45,407 nt of DNA. It comes from Thermoleophilia bacterium (GTDB taxonomy: Bacteria > Actinomycetota > Thermoleophilia > Solirubrobacterales > 70-9). The stretch spans positions 1 to 45,407 of the forward strand of contig JAENXK010000004.1 in NCBI GenBank assembly GCA_016649615.1, in the 5' to 3' direction. The notes beneath the pieces are model-generated. The model was not told where the DNA came from, searched no databases, and was given only the letters and a program-made list of their open reading frames with translations. How positions within the stretch are numbered: position 1 is the first letter of the stretch; every line of letters starts with the position of its first letter. Below, piece by piece: positions 1-8,905 of the stretch. A program made the translations under genes and the position numbers.

Positions 1-1
1 G

Positions 2-232
2 GCACTCACCGTCCCGTCCTGGGCGCCGGCTCTGGCTTCGACCGGGCTGAGCACCGCCGACTACAGCTGGAGGGCGAGTCGCAACCCCTCAACCTGCAGT
101 GGTCCGATCAACAGCCAGACCTCGAGCCCCCAGACCAAGAAGAACAGCAAGCGGCGTTACGGATGCAGCTTCAGCGGAGCACAGATGCTCTATCGGGCGA
201 CGCTCAGCGGCAAGGTGTCAGGCGGGGCATAG
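2..232 (+). CDS. C-terminal end of an unknown, possibly exported protein (partial)
   Basis: An open frame runs from the window edge to a TAG at 230-232, giving 76 residues with no start inside the window. The visible part is rich in Ser, Thr, Asn and basic residues and has two cysteines, in STCSG and YGCSF, which could form a disulfide. This would suit the end of a secreted protein, but no family is recognised. A strong bidirectional hairpin follows 28 bases after the stop, which supports a real gene end here. The function is unknown and the call rests only on the open frame plus the terminator. Confidence 0.45.
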   Translation, partial: ALTVPSWAPALASTGLSTADYSWRASRNPSTCSGPINSQTSSPQTKKNSKRRYGCSFSGAQMLYRATLSGKVSGGA

Positions 233-260
233 GACCAGCACCGGAATGCACCTGCAACAA

Positions 261-286
261 AAAGGGCGGCCGAAAGGCCGCCCTTT
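261..286. terminator. Bidirectional Rho-independent terminator
   Basis: This is a perfect 11-bp stem (AAAGGGCGGCC / GGCCGCCCTTT) closed by a GAAA tetraloop. The arms end in A-run and T-run tails on both strands. It sits between two convergent genes, so it can terminate both. Confidence 0.88.
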
Positions 287-304
287 CTGCAGGGGAGAGG
301 TGGT

Positions 305-889
305 TCAGGCGGCTTCGGGAAGAACCCTCGGCGTCGCCTGATCCTTCGGGAGGGCCGCCGCAGCGGCCATCACGCTTTGAAACTCCCCGAGGGCGACATG
401 GGCCAGGGCTTCGAGGATCTGCTCGTCATCCCACCCGGCCTCTCGTGCTTCCTCGTGGAGATAGATCGGCGGGTCGCCCTCGGCCTCAAGGGCGGCTCTG
501 AGGTAAGTCAACAGGGCGGCCTCCCGCGGATCGGCAGAGCTGAAGCTCCGGGCCCGTGAAACCTCGTCGAGTCCGAGCCCTGCGTTTCGCGCGGTCTTGG
601 CGTACTGAACGACGCTATAGCTGTCGCCGCGATGCTCGGCGACCGCCAGGGCGATCCGGTGGCGGGTCGCCTGGGGCAGTTCACCCTGCTGCAGCTCGGC
701 CCGCATCCGGGTGTAAGCCCGGAGCACCGCCGGCGAGCCGGCCAGCACTCCGACCAGCTTGTTGACCGAACGTCCTCCGACCTGGATGCTTTTCAGGATC
801 GGCGCACTTTCGTCGGGGGCGGTTAATTCGTCGTGGATGTGAAACCGGCTGACTTCTGTTTTTACGGTCACGGTGCTCACGCTTCCCAT
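305..889 (-). CDS. AhpD-like / carboxymuconolactone decarboxylase-fold protein lacking the redox cysteines
   Basis: This 194-residue protein has the helical core of the carboxymuconolactone decarboxylase/AhpD family. The segment IALAVAEHRGDSYS (about residues 79-92) lines up with the usual family active-site segment ending in C-x-x-C. Here the CxxCxxxH positions read Asp89, Ser92 and Tyr96, and the whole protein contains no cysteine. Peroxidase or disulfide chemistry as in AhpD is therefore unlikely. It may be a degenerate, structural or sensing member, or use other chemistry. The start is the ATG at 889, with an AGGAGGG element about 15 bases upstream. It is transcribed divergently from glnA across an intergenic region with a symmetrical operator-like repeat. 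The fold family is fairly sure; the function is not known. Confidence 0.75.
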   Translation of the reverse strand: MGSVSTVTVKTEVSRFHIHDELTAPDESAPILKSIQVGGRSVNKLVGVLAGSPAVLRAYTRMRAELQQGELPQATRHRIALAVAEHRGDSYSVVQYAKTARNAGLGLDEVSRARSFSSADPREAALLTYLRAALEAEGDPPIYLHEEAREAGWDDEQILEALAHVALGEFQSVMAAAAALPKDQATPRVLPEAA

Positions 890-943
890 TCGTTCGGTAT
901 TGATCCCTCCTGGCGGTCTTTACGAGCCGCTTAGGAGGCCATT

Positions 944-973
944 ACTTTACTTTTAGCTTGTTACTTACCGCAA
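944..973 (-). promoter_or_regulatory. Probable promoter of the AhpD-like gene
   Basis: On the minus strand there is a TTGCGG -35-like box (968-973), an 18-base spacer and a TAAAGT -10-like box (944-949). Its -35 box lies inside the inverted repeat at 963-979, so one regulator could control both this gene and glnA. Confidence 0.45.
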
Positions 974-985
974 GTAAGTTATACC
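958..985 (+). promoter_or_regulatory. Probable glnA promoter
   Basis: TTGTTA (958-963) and TATACC (980-985) are separated by 16 bases. This would give a leader of roughly 85 bases before the glnA ATG. The spacer is almost exactly filled by an inverted repeat. Confidence 0.5.
963..979. promoter_or_regulatory. Operator-like inverted repeat ACTTAC-N5-GTAAGT
   Basis: Perfect 6-base arms (ACTTAC / GTAAGT) surround a 5-base centre in an AT-rich island of an otherwise GC-rich sequence. It fills the spacer of the plus-strand promoter and overlaps the -35 box of the minus-strand promoter. The size and symmetry resemble operators of TetR- or MarR-type repressors. No regulator gene is adjacent. Confidence 0.6.
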
Positions 986-1075
986 CCTTATCCCGGCGTT
1001 ATGCAAGCCCGGTCCCGTATCGTTTCGGCCACGGCGTCACCAAACCCGTCGATCGAGCAGTTCTGAAGGAGCCGA

Positions 1076-2428
1076 ATGGCAGAACAACCCAAGACCCCGA
1101 GCGATGTTCTCGAGCTGGTTGAGCAGCACGGAGTACGTTTCGTGCAACTCTGGTTCACGGACGTGCTCGGGCACCTCAAGAGCTTCTCGATCAATTCGAG
1201 TGAGCTCGAGGGTGCGTTCGAGCGGGGGATCGGGTTCGACGGGGCGTCAATGACCGGCTTCAACCCGGTCGAAGAGTCGGACATGTTCGCCCGCCCGGTG
1301 CCGGGAACCTTCGCGCTGATTCCGTGGCGCCCCGAAGGAGCAAACGCGGTCGCCCGGATGTACTGCTCGATCGAGTTTTCCGGTGGGCGACCCTACGAGG
1401 GCGATCCCCGGTGGATACTCGAAAGCGCTCTGGAGCGGGCCGCCGGGATGGGTTTCGACGGATACATGGTCGGTCCCGAGATCGAGTTTTTCTATTTCGC
1501 CTCTTCGAGGCCGGCCGACGGCCGGCCCGAGGTCCTCGACGAAGGCGGCTACTTTGACCTGACCACTCTCGACGCCGGATCCGAGGTGCGCAGAGAAACG
1601 GTGCTGGCCCTGGAGCGGATGGGTGTCGACGTGGCCTCGTCACACCATGAGGCCGGACCGTCACAGCACGAACTCGACATCAAGTCTGGCGGGGCGATGA
1701 ATACCGCCGACAACATCATGACTTCGAAGATCGTGGTCAAGGAGTACGCGGTTCAGGAGGGGTGGCACGCAACCTTCATGCCGAAACCGCTCGGCGATGC
1801 CAACGGGTCCGGCATGCACCTCCACCAGACCCTGACCCGCGACGGGGCCGATGCCTTCCAGGACCCGAAGCGCCCTGACGGTCTTTCGGCCACAGCCAGC
1901 TCGTTTATCGCCGGCCAGCTCCGTCACGCCCGCGAAATCTCGCCGCTGTACGCCCAGTGGGTGAATTCCTACAAGCGCCTCGTCCCCGGATTTGAGGCAC
2001 CGGTCTACCCGTCGTGGTCGCGGCGCAACCGGTCATCTCTGATCCGGGTGCCCCAGCTGCAGGCCACCGGCGAGCCCGATACCCGGGTCGAGTTGCGCTG
2101 TCCGGATCCGTCCTGCAATCCATACCTGTGCATGGCGGGCATGCTTCAGGCCGGGCTCGAGGGCATCGAGAAAGGCTACGAACTGCCCGATCCGATGGAA
2201 GAGAACCTGTACCACCTCGACCCCGACGAGATGGCCAGAAGGGGGATCGACCGGTTGCCGGCCACTCTCGGGGAGGCACTCGAACTGGCGGCTGGCTCTG
2301 AACTGGTCCTGCGCACGCTCGGTGAGCACACATTCCGCCGGTTCATCGACCTCAAGCGGCAGGAGTGGGACGCCTACAGGATTCAGGTGACGCCATTCGA
2401 GATCGAGCGCTTTCTCCCGGTCCTCTGA
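1076..2428 (+). CDS. glnA: Glutamine synthetase, type I
   Basis: It makes glutamine from glutamate, ammonia and ATP in the cytoplasm. The 450 residues cover the beta-grasp and catalytic domains. Near the N-terminus is FDGASMTGF, where the family usually has DGSS. Later come the metal-binding segment around GPEIEFF, the ATP-binding signature KPLGDANGSGMHLHQ and the C-terminal RVELRCPDPSCNPYL. The length is shorter than typical GSI-beta (about 470), suggesting the GSI-alpha subtype. However, a Tyr sits in NLYHL where adenylylated enzymes have NLYDL, so regulation by adenylylation cannot be excluded. A GAAGGAG ribosome site lies 4 bases before the ATG. It could also be a GlnA paralogue acting on another amine, since such paralogues are common in actinobacteria. 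Confidence 0.88.
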   Translation: MAEQPKTPSDVLELVEQHGVRFVQLWFTDVLGHLKSFSINSSELEGAFERGIGFDGASMTGFNPVEESDMFARPVPGTFALIPWRPEGANAVARMYCSIEFSGGRPYEGDPRWILESALERAAGMGFDGYMVGPEIEFFYFASSRPADGRPEVLDEGGYFDLTTLDAGSEVRRETVLALERMGVDVASSHHEAGPSQHELDIKSGGAMNTADNIMTSKIVVKEYAVQEGWHATFMPKPLGDANGSGMHLHQTLTRDGADAFQDPKRPDGLSATASSFIAGQLRHAREISPLYAQWVNSYKRLVPGFEAPVYPSWSRRNRSSLIRVPQLQATGEPDTRVELRCPDPSCNPYLCMAGMLQAGLEGIEKGYELPDPMEENLYHLDPDEMARRGIDRLPATLGEALELAAGSELVLRTLGEHTFRRFIDLKRQEWDAYRIQVTPFEIERFLPVL

Positions 2429-2482
2429 GCACCGGGCCGGGCTGGCGGCCATGGCGCCCGGAAGGGCCCGGACGGGTGTCGG

Positions 2483-2977
2483 TCAGCGCAGACCCCTGAG
2501 CCTGGCCAACGCCGAGGTCCTGAGGTTGAACACCCCCAGCATCGTCCTTTCGGCGACCGAGCCTGCCGCCGGCATCGCGCCCAGCTGGCGGGCCAGGTCG
2601 GCGCCATTGAGGATCGCCGTGATCTCCTGGAGCAGCCCGTCTTCGATGGTCACCAGATCAATGCCTTCGATCCCGATCCTGGCCCCGTTCGGTTTCAGCC
2701 CCTCGAACTCCCCGGTCCCGGAGAAGGTGCCCGTTGCCGACCAGCAAACCGACGCCCGGTTGCCCTCGGCGATGATCGACTCGACCGACATCGTGAAATC
2801 CGGGAAAGCCCTGAACGTGGCGCCGAACCACTCCCTGATCCCGTGCGGGGCGGTGAGTTCGACGACTCCGACTATCCGGCTCCGTCCTCCCGGCTTCCAC
2901 CGGCTGATCATGCCTTCGAGATCGCGACGTCCGACGGTGGCGAAGTATTCGCCGGCCAGCTCAGCTGTGGTTGGCAT
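2483..2977 (-). CDS. SnoaL-like / NTF2-fold protein
   Basis: This 164-residue protein has the NTF2/SnoaL cone fold pattern. An N-terminal helix (EYFATVGRRDLEGM) is followed by a middle segment with GIREWFGATFRAFPDF and a C-terminal LARQLGAMP like that of polyketide-cyclase-type SnoaL proteins. Such proteins may be ester cyclases, isomerases or hydrolases of small ligands, and the substrate cannot be read from sequence. Its ATG overlaps the end of the upstream YyaL-like gene by 17 bases, which indicates translational coupling. It converges on glnA. Confidence 0.7.
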   Translation of the reverse strand: MPTTAELAGEYFATVGRRDLEGMISRWKPGGRSRIVGVVELTAPHGIREWFGATFRAFPDFTMSVESIIAEGNRASVCWSATGTFSGTGEFEGLKPNGARIGIEGIDLVTIEDGLLQEITAILNGADLARQLGAMPAAGSVAERTMLGVFNLRTSALARLRGLR

Positions 2978-4967
2978 CGAGTTCCTCCTTCAGTGCTTGC
3001 GGGTCGGTAACTGGGGCTCGACAGGAAAAACCCTCGCAGACATAGGCGGTGGGCAGTCCTTCGATCGCGCGGCGATCAAGCATGAGCGGCGGTGCCGAGG
3101 TCCCTTCCGGGCCGGCGGCGATGACCAGCCCCGGTCGGTAGCGCGAGTGGACCACGTTCAGCAGCGCCGCCATTGCAGCCGGATCGACCTCTCGCCCGGC
3201 GATGACCAGAGCCAGCTCCCATGACGGGGACAGGTAAAGATCCAGCGCCTGCAGCAGATGCCCGAACGCGTCCGGCTGGCGCGCCGTCGCCGGGGCCAGC
3301 AGCTTCAGCACCCCTTCCGCCTGACGGATATACCTGCGGTCACCAGTCAGATTTCCCAGGCGAAGAAGGCCCAGGGCGGCCGAAGAGCTGCCGGACGGGA
3401 TCGGATGGTCCCCGACGTCTTTTCGCCTGGCTATCAGGGTTTCGTGATCATGGGAGGTCGAGAAGAACCCGCCGCGGTCCGGGTCGGCGAAGCGGTCGAT
3501 CATCGATTCGGCCAGACCCCGGGCACGAGTGAAGACGGTTTCGTCGAAGCTCGCCTGGTAGAGGCTGAGCAGGGCCTCGAGCAGGAAGGCGTAATCCTCG
3601 AGGTATGCGTTCAGCCGGCCATCACCTTTCCGCCAGCTCCGGAGCAGGGAGCCCTGGGGATCCCGCATTTCCGACCAGACGAAGTCCGCGCACTCCCTGG
3701 CCGCCTCAACGTAGTCGCTGCGGTTCAGTACCGCCCCGGCTTCGGCCAGAGCCGAAATCATCAGCGCGTTCCAGGAACAGAGCACCTTGTCGTCGAGCCC
3801 GGGCCGGACGCGTCCGGCGCGCTCTCTGAGAAGATCTGCCCGAACCGCCTCGACCTCGGGGTCGAGTTCATCCGGGGGCACCCCGGATGGGAGGTGGAGC
3901 ACGTTTCGCCCTTCGAAGTTCCCTGAGGGCGTGACCCCGAACGCCGCCATCGCCACTTCGGCCCGGTCTCCGAGAGCGTCACGGAGCTCGTCTGCCGTCC
4001 ATGTGTAGAACAGGCCCTCGCCACCGTCCGAGTCCGCGTCGAGTGATGCGTAGAAGCCGCCCGCGGGGTCGCTCATCTCGGTCATTGCCCAGTCAAGGGT
4101 TCTCTCGGTCACCCGGCGGTAGCGTTCGTGGCCGGTCTCCTGCCAGGCGTGCAGATAGGTCCGCGCCAGCAGCGCATTGTCGTAGAGCATCTTTTCGAAG
4201 TGGGGGACCCGCCAGGCGGAGTCGACCGAGTAGCGCGCGAATCCACCACCGATCTGGTCGAAGATGCCGCCGGCCGCCATTCGGTCGAGCGCCAGCTCGA
4301 CCGTTTCGGTCTCATCCCGGGCAAGCAGGAAGTCGAGGGTGGAGGCCGGTGGGAATTTGGGTGCCGATCCGAACCCGCCGTTTTCGGAATCGCCGAGTTC
4401 GACCAGGGCTGCCGTCCGCTGATCGAGCAGCCCCGGATCGAGATCACCCTCCCGGGCCGAGATCATCGAAACCGCGCCCAGCCGGGTTCTGACCTCCCCC
4501 GATTGAGCCCTGATCTCATCGCGGCGTTCGTCGAAGGCTTTGACGACCGCCTCCATCACGGTCATGAAGCTCGGCATTCCCCGGTTGCTGTCCGGGGGGA
4601 AATAGGTGCCGCCGTGAAATGGCACCCCGTCCGGATCAAGAAACACGGTCAGCGGCCAGCCGCCCTGACCGGTGATGGACTGGACCGCCTCCATGTAGAT
4701 CGCGTCGATGTCGGGACGTTCTTCCCGGTCGACCTTCACCGGTATGAAATGGCGGTTCATGTAGTCCGCGGTTTCCGGGTCCTCAAACGACTCGCGTTCC
4801 ATCACATGGCACCAGTGGCAGGCCGCGTATCCGACCGAGAGCAGGATCGGAAGGTCCTTTTCCCGGGCCACCTCAAGCGCCTGTTCGCCCCACGGGCGCC
4901 ACTCGACCGGGTTGTCCCTGTGCTGGAGCAGGTAGGGGCTGGTTTCGCCGGCAAGCTGGTTGGCCAT
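2961..4967 (-). CDS. YyaL/SSP411-type protein with N-terminal thioredoxin-like domain (DUF255)
   Basis: The 668 residues match the widespread YyaL/spermatogenesis-associated-protein-20 architecture. The N-terminal thioredoxin-like domain begins with SPYLLQHRDNPVEW and carries C50-H-W-C53. An (alpha/alpha)6-barrel region resembling N-acylglucosamine epimerases and glycosidases follows. Conserved blocks include GGWPLTVFLDPDG, GGTYFPP, HFEKMLYDNA and DDKVLCSWNALM. The biochemical role is not established for this family; a redox or sugar-related role is often assumed. It is the first gene of a two-gene unit with the SnoaL-like gene and lies divergent to a membrane-protein gene. Confidence 0.85.
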   Translation of the reverse strand: MANQLAGETSPYLLQHRDNPVEWRPWGEQALEVAREKDLPILLSVGYAACHWCHVMERESFEDPETADYMNRHFIPVKVDREERPDIDAIYMEAVQSITGQGGWPLTVFLDPDGVPFHGGTYFPPDSNRGMPSFMTVMEAVVKAFDERRDEIRAQSGEVRTRLGAVSMISAREGDLDPGLLDQRTAALVELGDSENGGFGSAPKFPPASTLDFLLARDETETVELALDRMAAGGIFDQIGGGFARYSVDSAWRVPHFEKMLYDNALLARTYLHAWQETGHERYRRVTERTLDWAMTEMSDPAGGFYASLDADSDGGEGLFYTWTADELRDALGDRAEVAMAAFGVTPSGNFEGRNVLHLPSGVPPDELDPEVEAVRADLLRERAGRVRPGLDDKVLCSWNALMISALAEAGAVLNRSDYVEAARECADFVWSEMRDPQGSLLRSWRKGDGRLNAYLEDYAFLLEALLSLYQASFDETVFTRARGLAESMIDRFADPDRGGFFSTSHDHETLIARRKDVGDHPIPSGSSSAALGLLRLGNLTGDRRYIRQAEGVLKLLAPATARQPDAFGHLLQALDLYLSPSWELALVIAGREVDPAAMAALLNVVHSRYRPGLVIAAGPEGTSAPPLMLDRRAIEGLPTAYVCEGFSCRAPVTDPQALKEELDANHS

Positions 4968-5068
4968 CGCTTCTATCTTGGCACTACCGGAGTCCCCCGG
5001 CCGTTCGACCGGACCGGGCCGGCGGGTGGGGTGGGCGAACCGGGCCGGTCTGCCTCGCCCGGTCGGAC

Positions 5069-5074
5069 TATTCT
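5069..5074 (+). promoter_or_regulatory. -10 box TATTCT for leaderless expression of the membrane-protein gene
   Basis: TATTCT (TANNNT class) ends 6 bases before the GTG at 5081, so transcription should start at or next to the start codon. No Shine-Dalgarno-like sequence fits before the GTG. Confidence 0.55.
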
Positions 5075-5080
5075 TGCGAG

Positions 5081-5842
5081 GTGGTCTTCGCCTCGATATT
5101 CACCCAGTTCTGGAATGACCAACTGGTCGAGAACAGCCAGCAGGGGCTGTTTCTGATCCTGGTCGGCTTTCTCGGCTCGTTTCTTTTCATCCGGATGAGC
5201 GCCCGCCTGATGCGGAGCCCGCGGGTGCCCTGGTGGCCCGGCAGCGTGGTCAGCGAAAGCGGCGTTCATCTGCACCACCTCGTATTCGGGATCGTCACGA
5301 TGATGGCGGCCGGCACGTTCGGATTCACCTTCTACAACGAGACCCCGGCGCTTGAGATCTGCGCCCTGCTGTTCGGTGTCGGCGCGGGACTCACGATCGA
5401 CGAGTTTGCCCTCTGGGTCCACCTGGAGGACGTCTACTGGGCAGAGGAAGGGCGTCGCTCGATTGACGCCACGGTGGTCGCGGCCGTCGTCATGGCGCTG
5501 CTGATGTTCGGTGGTCGGCCGTTCGAGGTGGCAACCAACGACGGCGTGGCCCCCCTGATCGGCACCATCGTGTTCGCGACCTTCCTGTTTTCGATGAGCG
5601 CGATCTGCTTCCTGAAGGAGCGCATCCTGCACGGTGTGATCGGGCCATTCTTCTTTCCGATATCCGTCTACGGAGCCTGCCGGCTGGGCAAGCCCGACTC
5701 GATCTGGGGACGCCGCCGCTATCGCGGGCGCAACCCCCGGAAGTTAGCCAAGGCCGAGGAGAGATTCAGTCCGGACCGGCGGACAGAGCGACTCAAGGAG
5801 TGGTTTCGCGACAAGGTCGGCGGCGGCATCAGCCAGCACTGA
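5081..5842 (+). CDS. Conserved integral membrane protein, function unknown
   Basis: The 253 residues hold several hydrophobic spans: around residues 20-40, the His-rich LHHLVFGIVTMMAAG, ALLFGVGAGLTI, VVAAVVMALLMF and GTIVFATFLFSMSAI. A basic cytoplasmic tail (GRRRYRGRNPRK) ends the protein. The motif SGVHLHHLVFG with following acidic residues (TIDEFALWVHLEDVYW) could bind a metal or lipid head group, but that is inference. Similar proteins are known only as hypothetical in actinobacteria. The start is GTG with a leaderless-type promoter directly upstream. Confidence 0.7.
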   Translation: MVFASIFTQFWNDQLVENSQQGLFLILVGFLGSFLFIRMSARLMRSPRVPWWPGSVVSESGVHLHHLVFGIVTMMAAGTFGFTFYNETPALEICALLFGVGAGLTIDEFALWVHLEDVYWAEEGRRSIDATVVAAVVMALLMFGGRPFEVATNDGVAPLIGTIVFATFLFSMSAICFLKERILHGVIGPFFFPISVYGACRLGKPDSIWGRRRYRGRNPRKLAKAEERFSPDRRTERLKEWFRDKVGGGISQH

Positions 5843-5918
5843 GCGAAGCCGGCGCAGGATGCAGCCGGCAGCGACCGAAAGTGACCGAAGGAGGCCGCGG
5901 CCGAATCTGCGGAAATGC

Positions 5919-5937
5919 CCGGAGGCATCACCTCCGG
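5919..5937. terminator. Hairpin between convergent genes
   Basis: A perfect 7-bp stem CCGGAGG / CCTCCGG with a CATCA loop lies just after the membrane-protein gene and before the convergent aminotransferase stop. There is no T-run, so termination strength is uncertain. Confidence 0.4.
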
Positions 5938-5944
5938 ACCGCGT

Positions 5945-7339
5945 TCAGGCGGTTGAGGTGACGTCGCGGGCGAACGCTTCGAATGCCTCGAGGTAATTCT
6001 CCAGATCCTGGTCCGAGTGGGCGATCGAAAGCGTCCACTCCTCTTCCACTCCGGGGGTCATGAAGATGCCGTGATTCATGTGGTAAAGCCAGGCCAGGGT
6101 CGAGAGCTCCTCGTTCACCTTGGTCAGATAGTCACGGTATTCGTAGAGCCGCTCGGGCGAGAAGACCACGCAACCCTTGCAGCCCATCCCCTCGGTGTAG
6201 GCCGGAAGGCCGTAGCGGTCGATGATCTCCTGACAGCCGTCGAGCAGCTTCCTGTTCTTGGCTTCGAGCTCGGCATAGGCCTCATCGGTCAGCACGTCGA
6301 GCAGGGTGGCCTCGGCGGCCGCCATCACCAGCGGGTTGCCGTTGAAGGTCCCGTACTGCTTGACGTCGTCTGCCTCGATCAGGTCGGCCAGTTCCCGGGT
6401 CATCCCGATCGCGCCTCCCGGGTAACCGCCGCAGGTGGCCTTGGCCAGGGTGATCATGTCGGGAATCACTCCGAAGCGGGCGGTGGCTCCGCCGGCCGAG
6501 ATCGTCGCCCCGGTCTTGACTTCGTCAAAGATCAGCTTGATTCCGTACTGCTCGGTCAATTCACGGACCCGCTCGAGGTAGCCCTCCTTCGGCGGGATGA
6601 TGTTGATGTTCATCATCGAAGGCTCCATGATCAGCCCGGCGACCTGGTCACCGATCTTCTCGAAAACGCTTGCGAGCGCATCGGCGTCATTGAAGGGGAC
6701 CGCCCGGGTGAGTTCGTTCATGGCGTCGGGCGTGCCTTTGCCTTCCGGCACGCTGACCGGGTCATCACGGTCGCCGAGCGCTTCGAGCGGTGGGTAGACC
6801 GAGACCATCACCGAGTCGTGGTGGCCGTGGTAGGACCCCTCGATTTTCAGCAGGATGTCGCGCCCGGTGGCACCCCGGGCGAGGTGAACCGCGTCCATGG
6901 TCGACTCGGTGCCGGAGTTGGTGAAGCGCCACTGGGGAAGGCCGAAACGCCTGGAAAGCTCCCTGGCGACCGTGATCGATCCCTCGGTCGGGGCGGCAAA
7001 GTGGGTGCCTTCGTCGATACGTGCCTTGACCGCCTCGCCGACGATCGGGTTCGCGTGTCCGATCGCCATGACGCCGAAGCCGTTGTGAAAGTCGGTGTAC
7101 TCGTTGCCATCGACGTCCCAGACCTGCGAGCCCACTCCGCGATCGAGATATACCGGCCACGGCTCGTTCACCTGGAAAGACGAAGGGACCCCGCCCGGCA
7201 TGAACTCCTCCGCCCGCTGGAAGGTCTCGGCCGACTTGCCGGTCCGGTTGCGAAAGGTCTCCTGCTGCTGTTCGGTCAATGCGGCGATCCGTTTGGGGTC
7301 GAACGGTGTGGGCTCGCCGCCAGTGCTCTCTTCAGTCAT
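5945..7339 (-). CDS. Class-III aminotransferase, glutamate-1-semialdehyde aminomutase-like
   Basis: This is a PLP-dependent enzyme of 464 residues. Visible landmarks include [21 protein letters not shown], the cofactor-phosphate region [34 protein letters not shown] and the Schiff-base lysine in [12 protein letters not shown]. It resembles the HemL-type subgroup, but several positions differ from true HemL (LAKATCGG rather than the usual LGKxIGGG) and no haem genes are nearby. It could act on a beta- or omega-amino acid or amino-acyl-CoA. It is the last gene of the operon with the AMP-forming ligase (gap 35 bases), ferredoxin and two-subunit CoA ligase, so its product may be a carboxylic acid that is then activated with CoA. 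A GGAGGA ribosome site precedes the ATG. Confidence 0.75.
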   Translation of the reverse strand: MTEESTGGEPTPFDPKRIAALTEQQQETFRNRTGKSAETFQRAEEFMPGGVPSSFQVNEPWPVYLDRGVGSQVWDVDGNEYTDFHNGFGVMAIGHANPIVGEAVKARIDEGTHFAAPTEGSITVARELSRRFGLPQWRFTNSGTESTMDAVHLARGATGRDILLKIEGSYHGHHDSVMVSVYPPLEALGDRDDPVSVPEGKGTPDAMNELTRAVPFNDADALASVFEKIGDQVAGLIMEPSMMNINIIPPKEGYLERVRELTEQYGIKLIFDEVKTGATISAGGATARFGVIPDMITLAKATCGGYPGGAIGMTRELADLIEADDVKQYGTFNGNPLVMAAAEATLLDVLTDEAYAELEAKNRKLLDGCQEIIDRYGLPAYTEGMGCKGCVVFSPERLYEYRDYLTKVNEELSTLAWLYHMNHGIFMTPGVEEEWTLSIAHSDQDLENYLEAFEAFARDVTSTA

Positions 7340-7374
7340 CGTTCCTCCGGTTGGTGATCTCGATTCCGGCCAGA

Positions 7375-8862
7375 CTACTCTTCCCGCGCCCGGAGTTCGG
7401 CCCTCTTGATCTTGCCGCTGGACGTCTTCGGCAACTCGTGGACGAACTCGATCAGCCGCGGGTACTTGTAGGGGGCGGTCGCCTCCCTGCAGTGCTGCTG
7501 AAGCTCGCCGATCAGCGGATCATCCGAGCGTCGGTTACCGGGGTCCGCTCCGGCGTCACGGTCAGCTTCGGCGCGCAGGACGACCACGGCCTTGACGACC
7601 GTCCCCCGCTCGGGATCGGGCGCGGCGATCACGGCGGCTTCGGCGACCGCCGGATGGGTGAGCAGCACCGATTCGACTTCGACCGGGCCGATCCGGTAGC
7701 CCGCCGATGAGATCAAGTCGTCGTTTCTGCCCTGGTGAAAAAGAAAACCGTCGCTGTCGGCCGTGACCAGATCACCGGTCGGCCACCACTCTTCACTGAA
7801 CGAGGTGCCGTCGAGATACCTGGAAAAGAAGGTGGGGGAGGTGCTCACCCTCACCTGGAGTTCTTCGTCAGCTATCCGGGTCTCTATCCCCGGCAGCGGA
7901 CGGCCCATCGAACCCTCTCTTCCTTCCAGCTGGTCTCCGGGTCGGATCCCGGTCACAGCGCCGGTTTCGGTCTGTCCGTAACCATCGGCGATCTCGAGAC
8001 CGGTCGTCTTGCGGAAGGCGTCGATCACCTCGGGGTTCAGCGACTCGCCGGCCGAGACCATCCGCCTGACCGATGGCATCGGGGAAAGCTCGGTCCTGCG
8101 AGCCAGGATCCGGAACTCGGTCGGCGCCTGGCAGAGCACGTTGACCCCCTGATCACGCACGATGTCGAGCCGGGTCGCCGGGTCGAAACGCTCGTCGACC
8201 AGAAGTGATTTGGCCCCCGTCAGCCAGGGGGCGATGAACGAATTGCGGGACGACTTGGACCATCCGGGGGCGGCGGTGCACCAGGCCAACTCCCCGGGCC
8301 GGGCTCCCAGCCAGTGCTCGGCCTGAGTCTTCTGGCCGAACAGGTAACGCTGCGAATGGACCACACCTTTCGGATCGCCGGTCGACCCGGAAGTGAAGAC
8401 GATCAGGGCGGGGTCACCGGGATCGAGCTTTGCGCTGGCCGCGGGGGTGGCCTGGGACCGATCTTCGTCGAAGATCCGCTCGAGGTCGTCCATGTCCAGG
8501 TAAGGAACGCCGTCGGGAAGGTCGGCCAGGTGGCGGGCCTCTCCGATCGCAAGAGCCGGGTCCGTTGCTGCCGCCCGCTTGGCGAGGTCCGCCGCAGTGA
8601 GCTGGGTATTGCAGGGCAGGGCGATCGCTCCCATGCGGAAGCAGGCCAGCATCGCGATCACCCACTCGATCCGGCTGCCGGTCAGAAGCATCACCACGTC
8701 GCCCCGCCGCACCCCGTTGGCCATCATCGCCCCGGACAGCCCGAGGCTCCGGGTGAACAGATGGCTGAAGTAGTGGACCTCCCTTTCGCCTCCGGCATCA
8801 ACCGTGATGACCGCCTCCTGCGAGAAAGGAAACCTCTGTATTACGTCTTCAATGAAGTTCAT
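7375..8862 (-). CDS. AMP-forming acyl-CoA synthetase (ANL superfamily)
   Basis: It would activate a carboxylate to its CoA thioester via an acyl-adenylate. The 495 residues contain the P-loop-like [11 protein letters not shown], the A5 motif YGQTETG, the hinge region [19 protein letters not shown] and the C-terminal catalytic lysine in [11 protein letters not shown]. This layout is closest to medium-chain/AcsM-like and short-chain ligases; the acyl substrate is not predictable. It follows the ferredoxin gene by 43 bases and precedes the aminotransferase. A TAAGAT box lies 8 bases upstream of the ATG, so an internal leaderless-type promoter is possible. Confidence 0.85.
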   Translation of the reverse strand: MNFIEDVIQRFPFSQEAVITVDAGGEREVHYFSHLFTRSLGLSGAMMANGVRRGDVVMLLTGSRIEWVIAMLACFRMGAIALPCNTQLTAADLAKRAAATDPALAIGEARHLADLPDGVPYLDMDDLERIFDEDRSQATPAASAKLDPGDPALIVFTSGSTGDPKGVVHSQRYLFGQKTQAEHWLGARPGELAWCTAAPGWSKSSRNSFIAPWLTGAKSLLVDERFDPATRLDIVRDQGVNVLCQAPTEFRILARRTELSPMPSVRRMVSAGESLNPEVIDAFRKTTGLEIADGYGQTETGAVTGIRPGDQLEGREGSMGRPLPGIETRIADEELQVRVSTSPTFFSRYLDGTSFSEEWWPTGDLVTADSDGFLFHQGRNDDLISSAGYRIGPVEVESVLLTHPAVAEAAVIAAPDPERGTVVKAVVVLRAEADRDAGADPGNRRSDDPLIGELQQHCREATAPYKYPRLIEFVHELPKTSSGKIKRAELRAREE

Positions 8863-8905
8863 CGACCCGGATCTTAGGCTGAGACCGGAGCCGGAGCGGA
8901 GGCTG

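Noticed and set aside
2429-2482. Hairpin between glnA and the SnoaL-like gene
   Set aside because: Several alternative short GC pairings exist but none stands out and none is followed by a T-run.
6017-7357. 446-codon plus-strand open frame opposite the aminotransferase
   Set aside because: The minus-strand frame shows complete class-III aminotransferase motifs; the plus frame reads as low-complexity Val/Asp/Gly-rich sequence.
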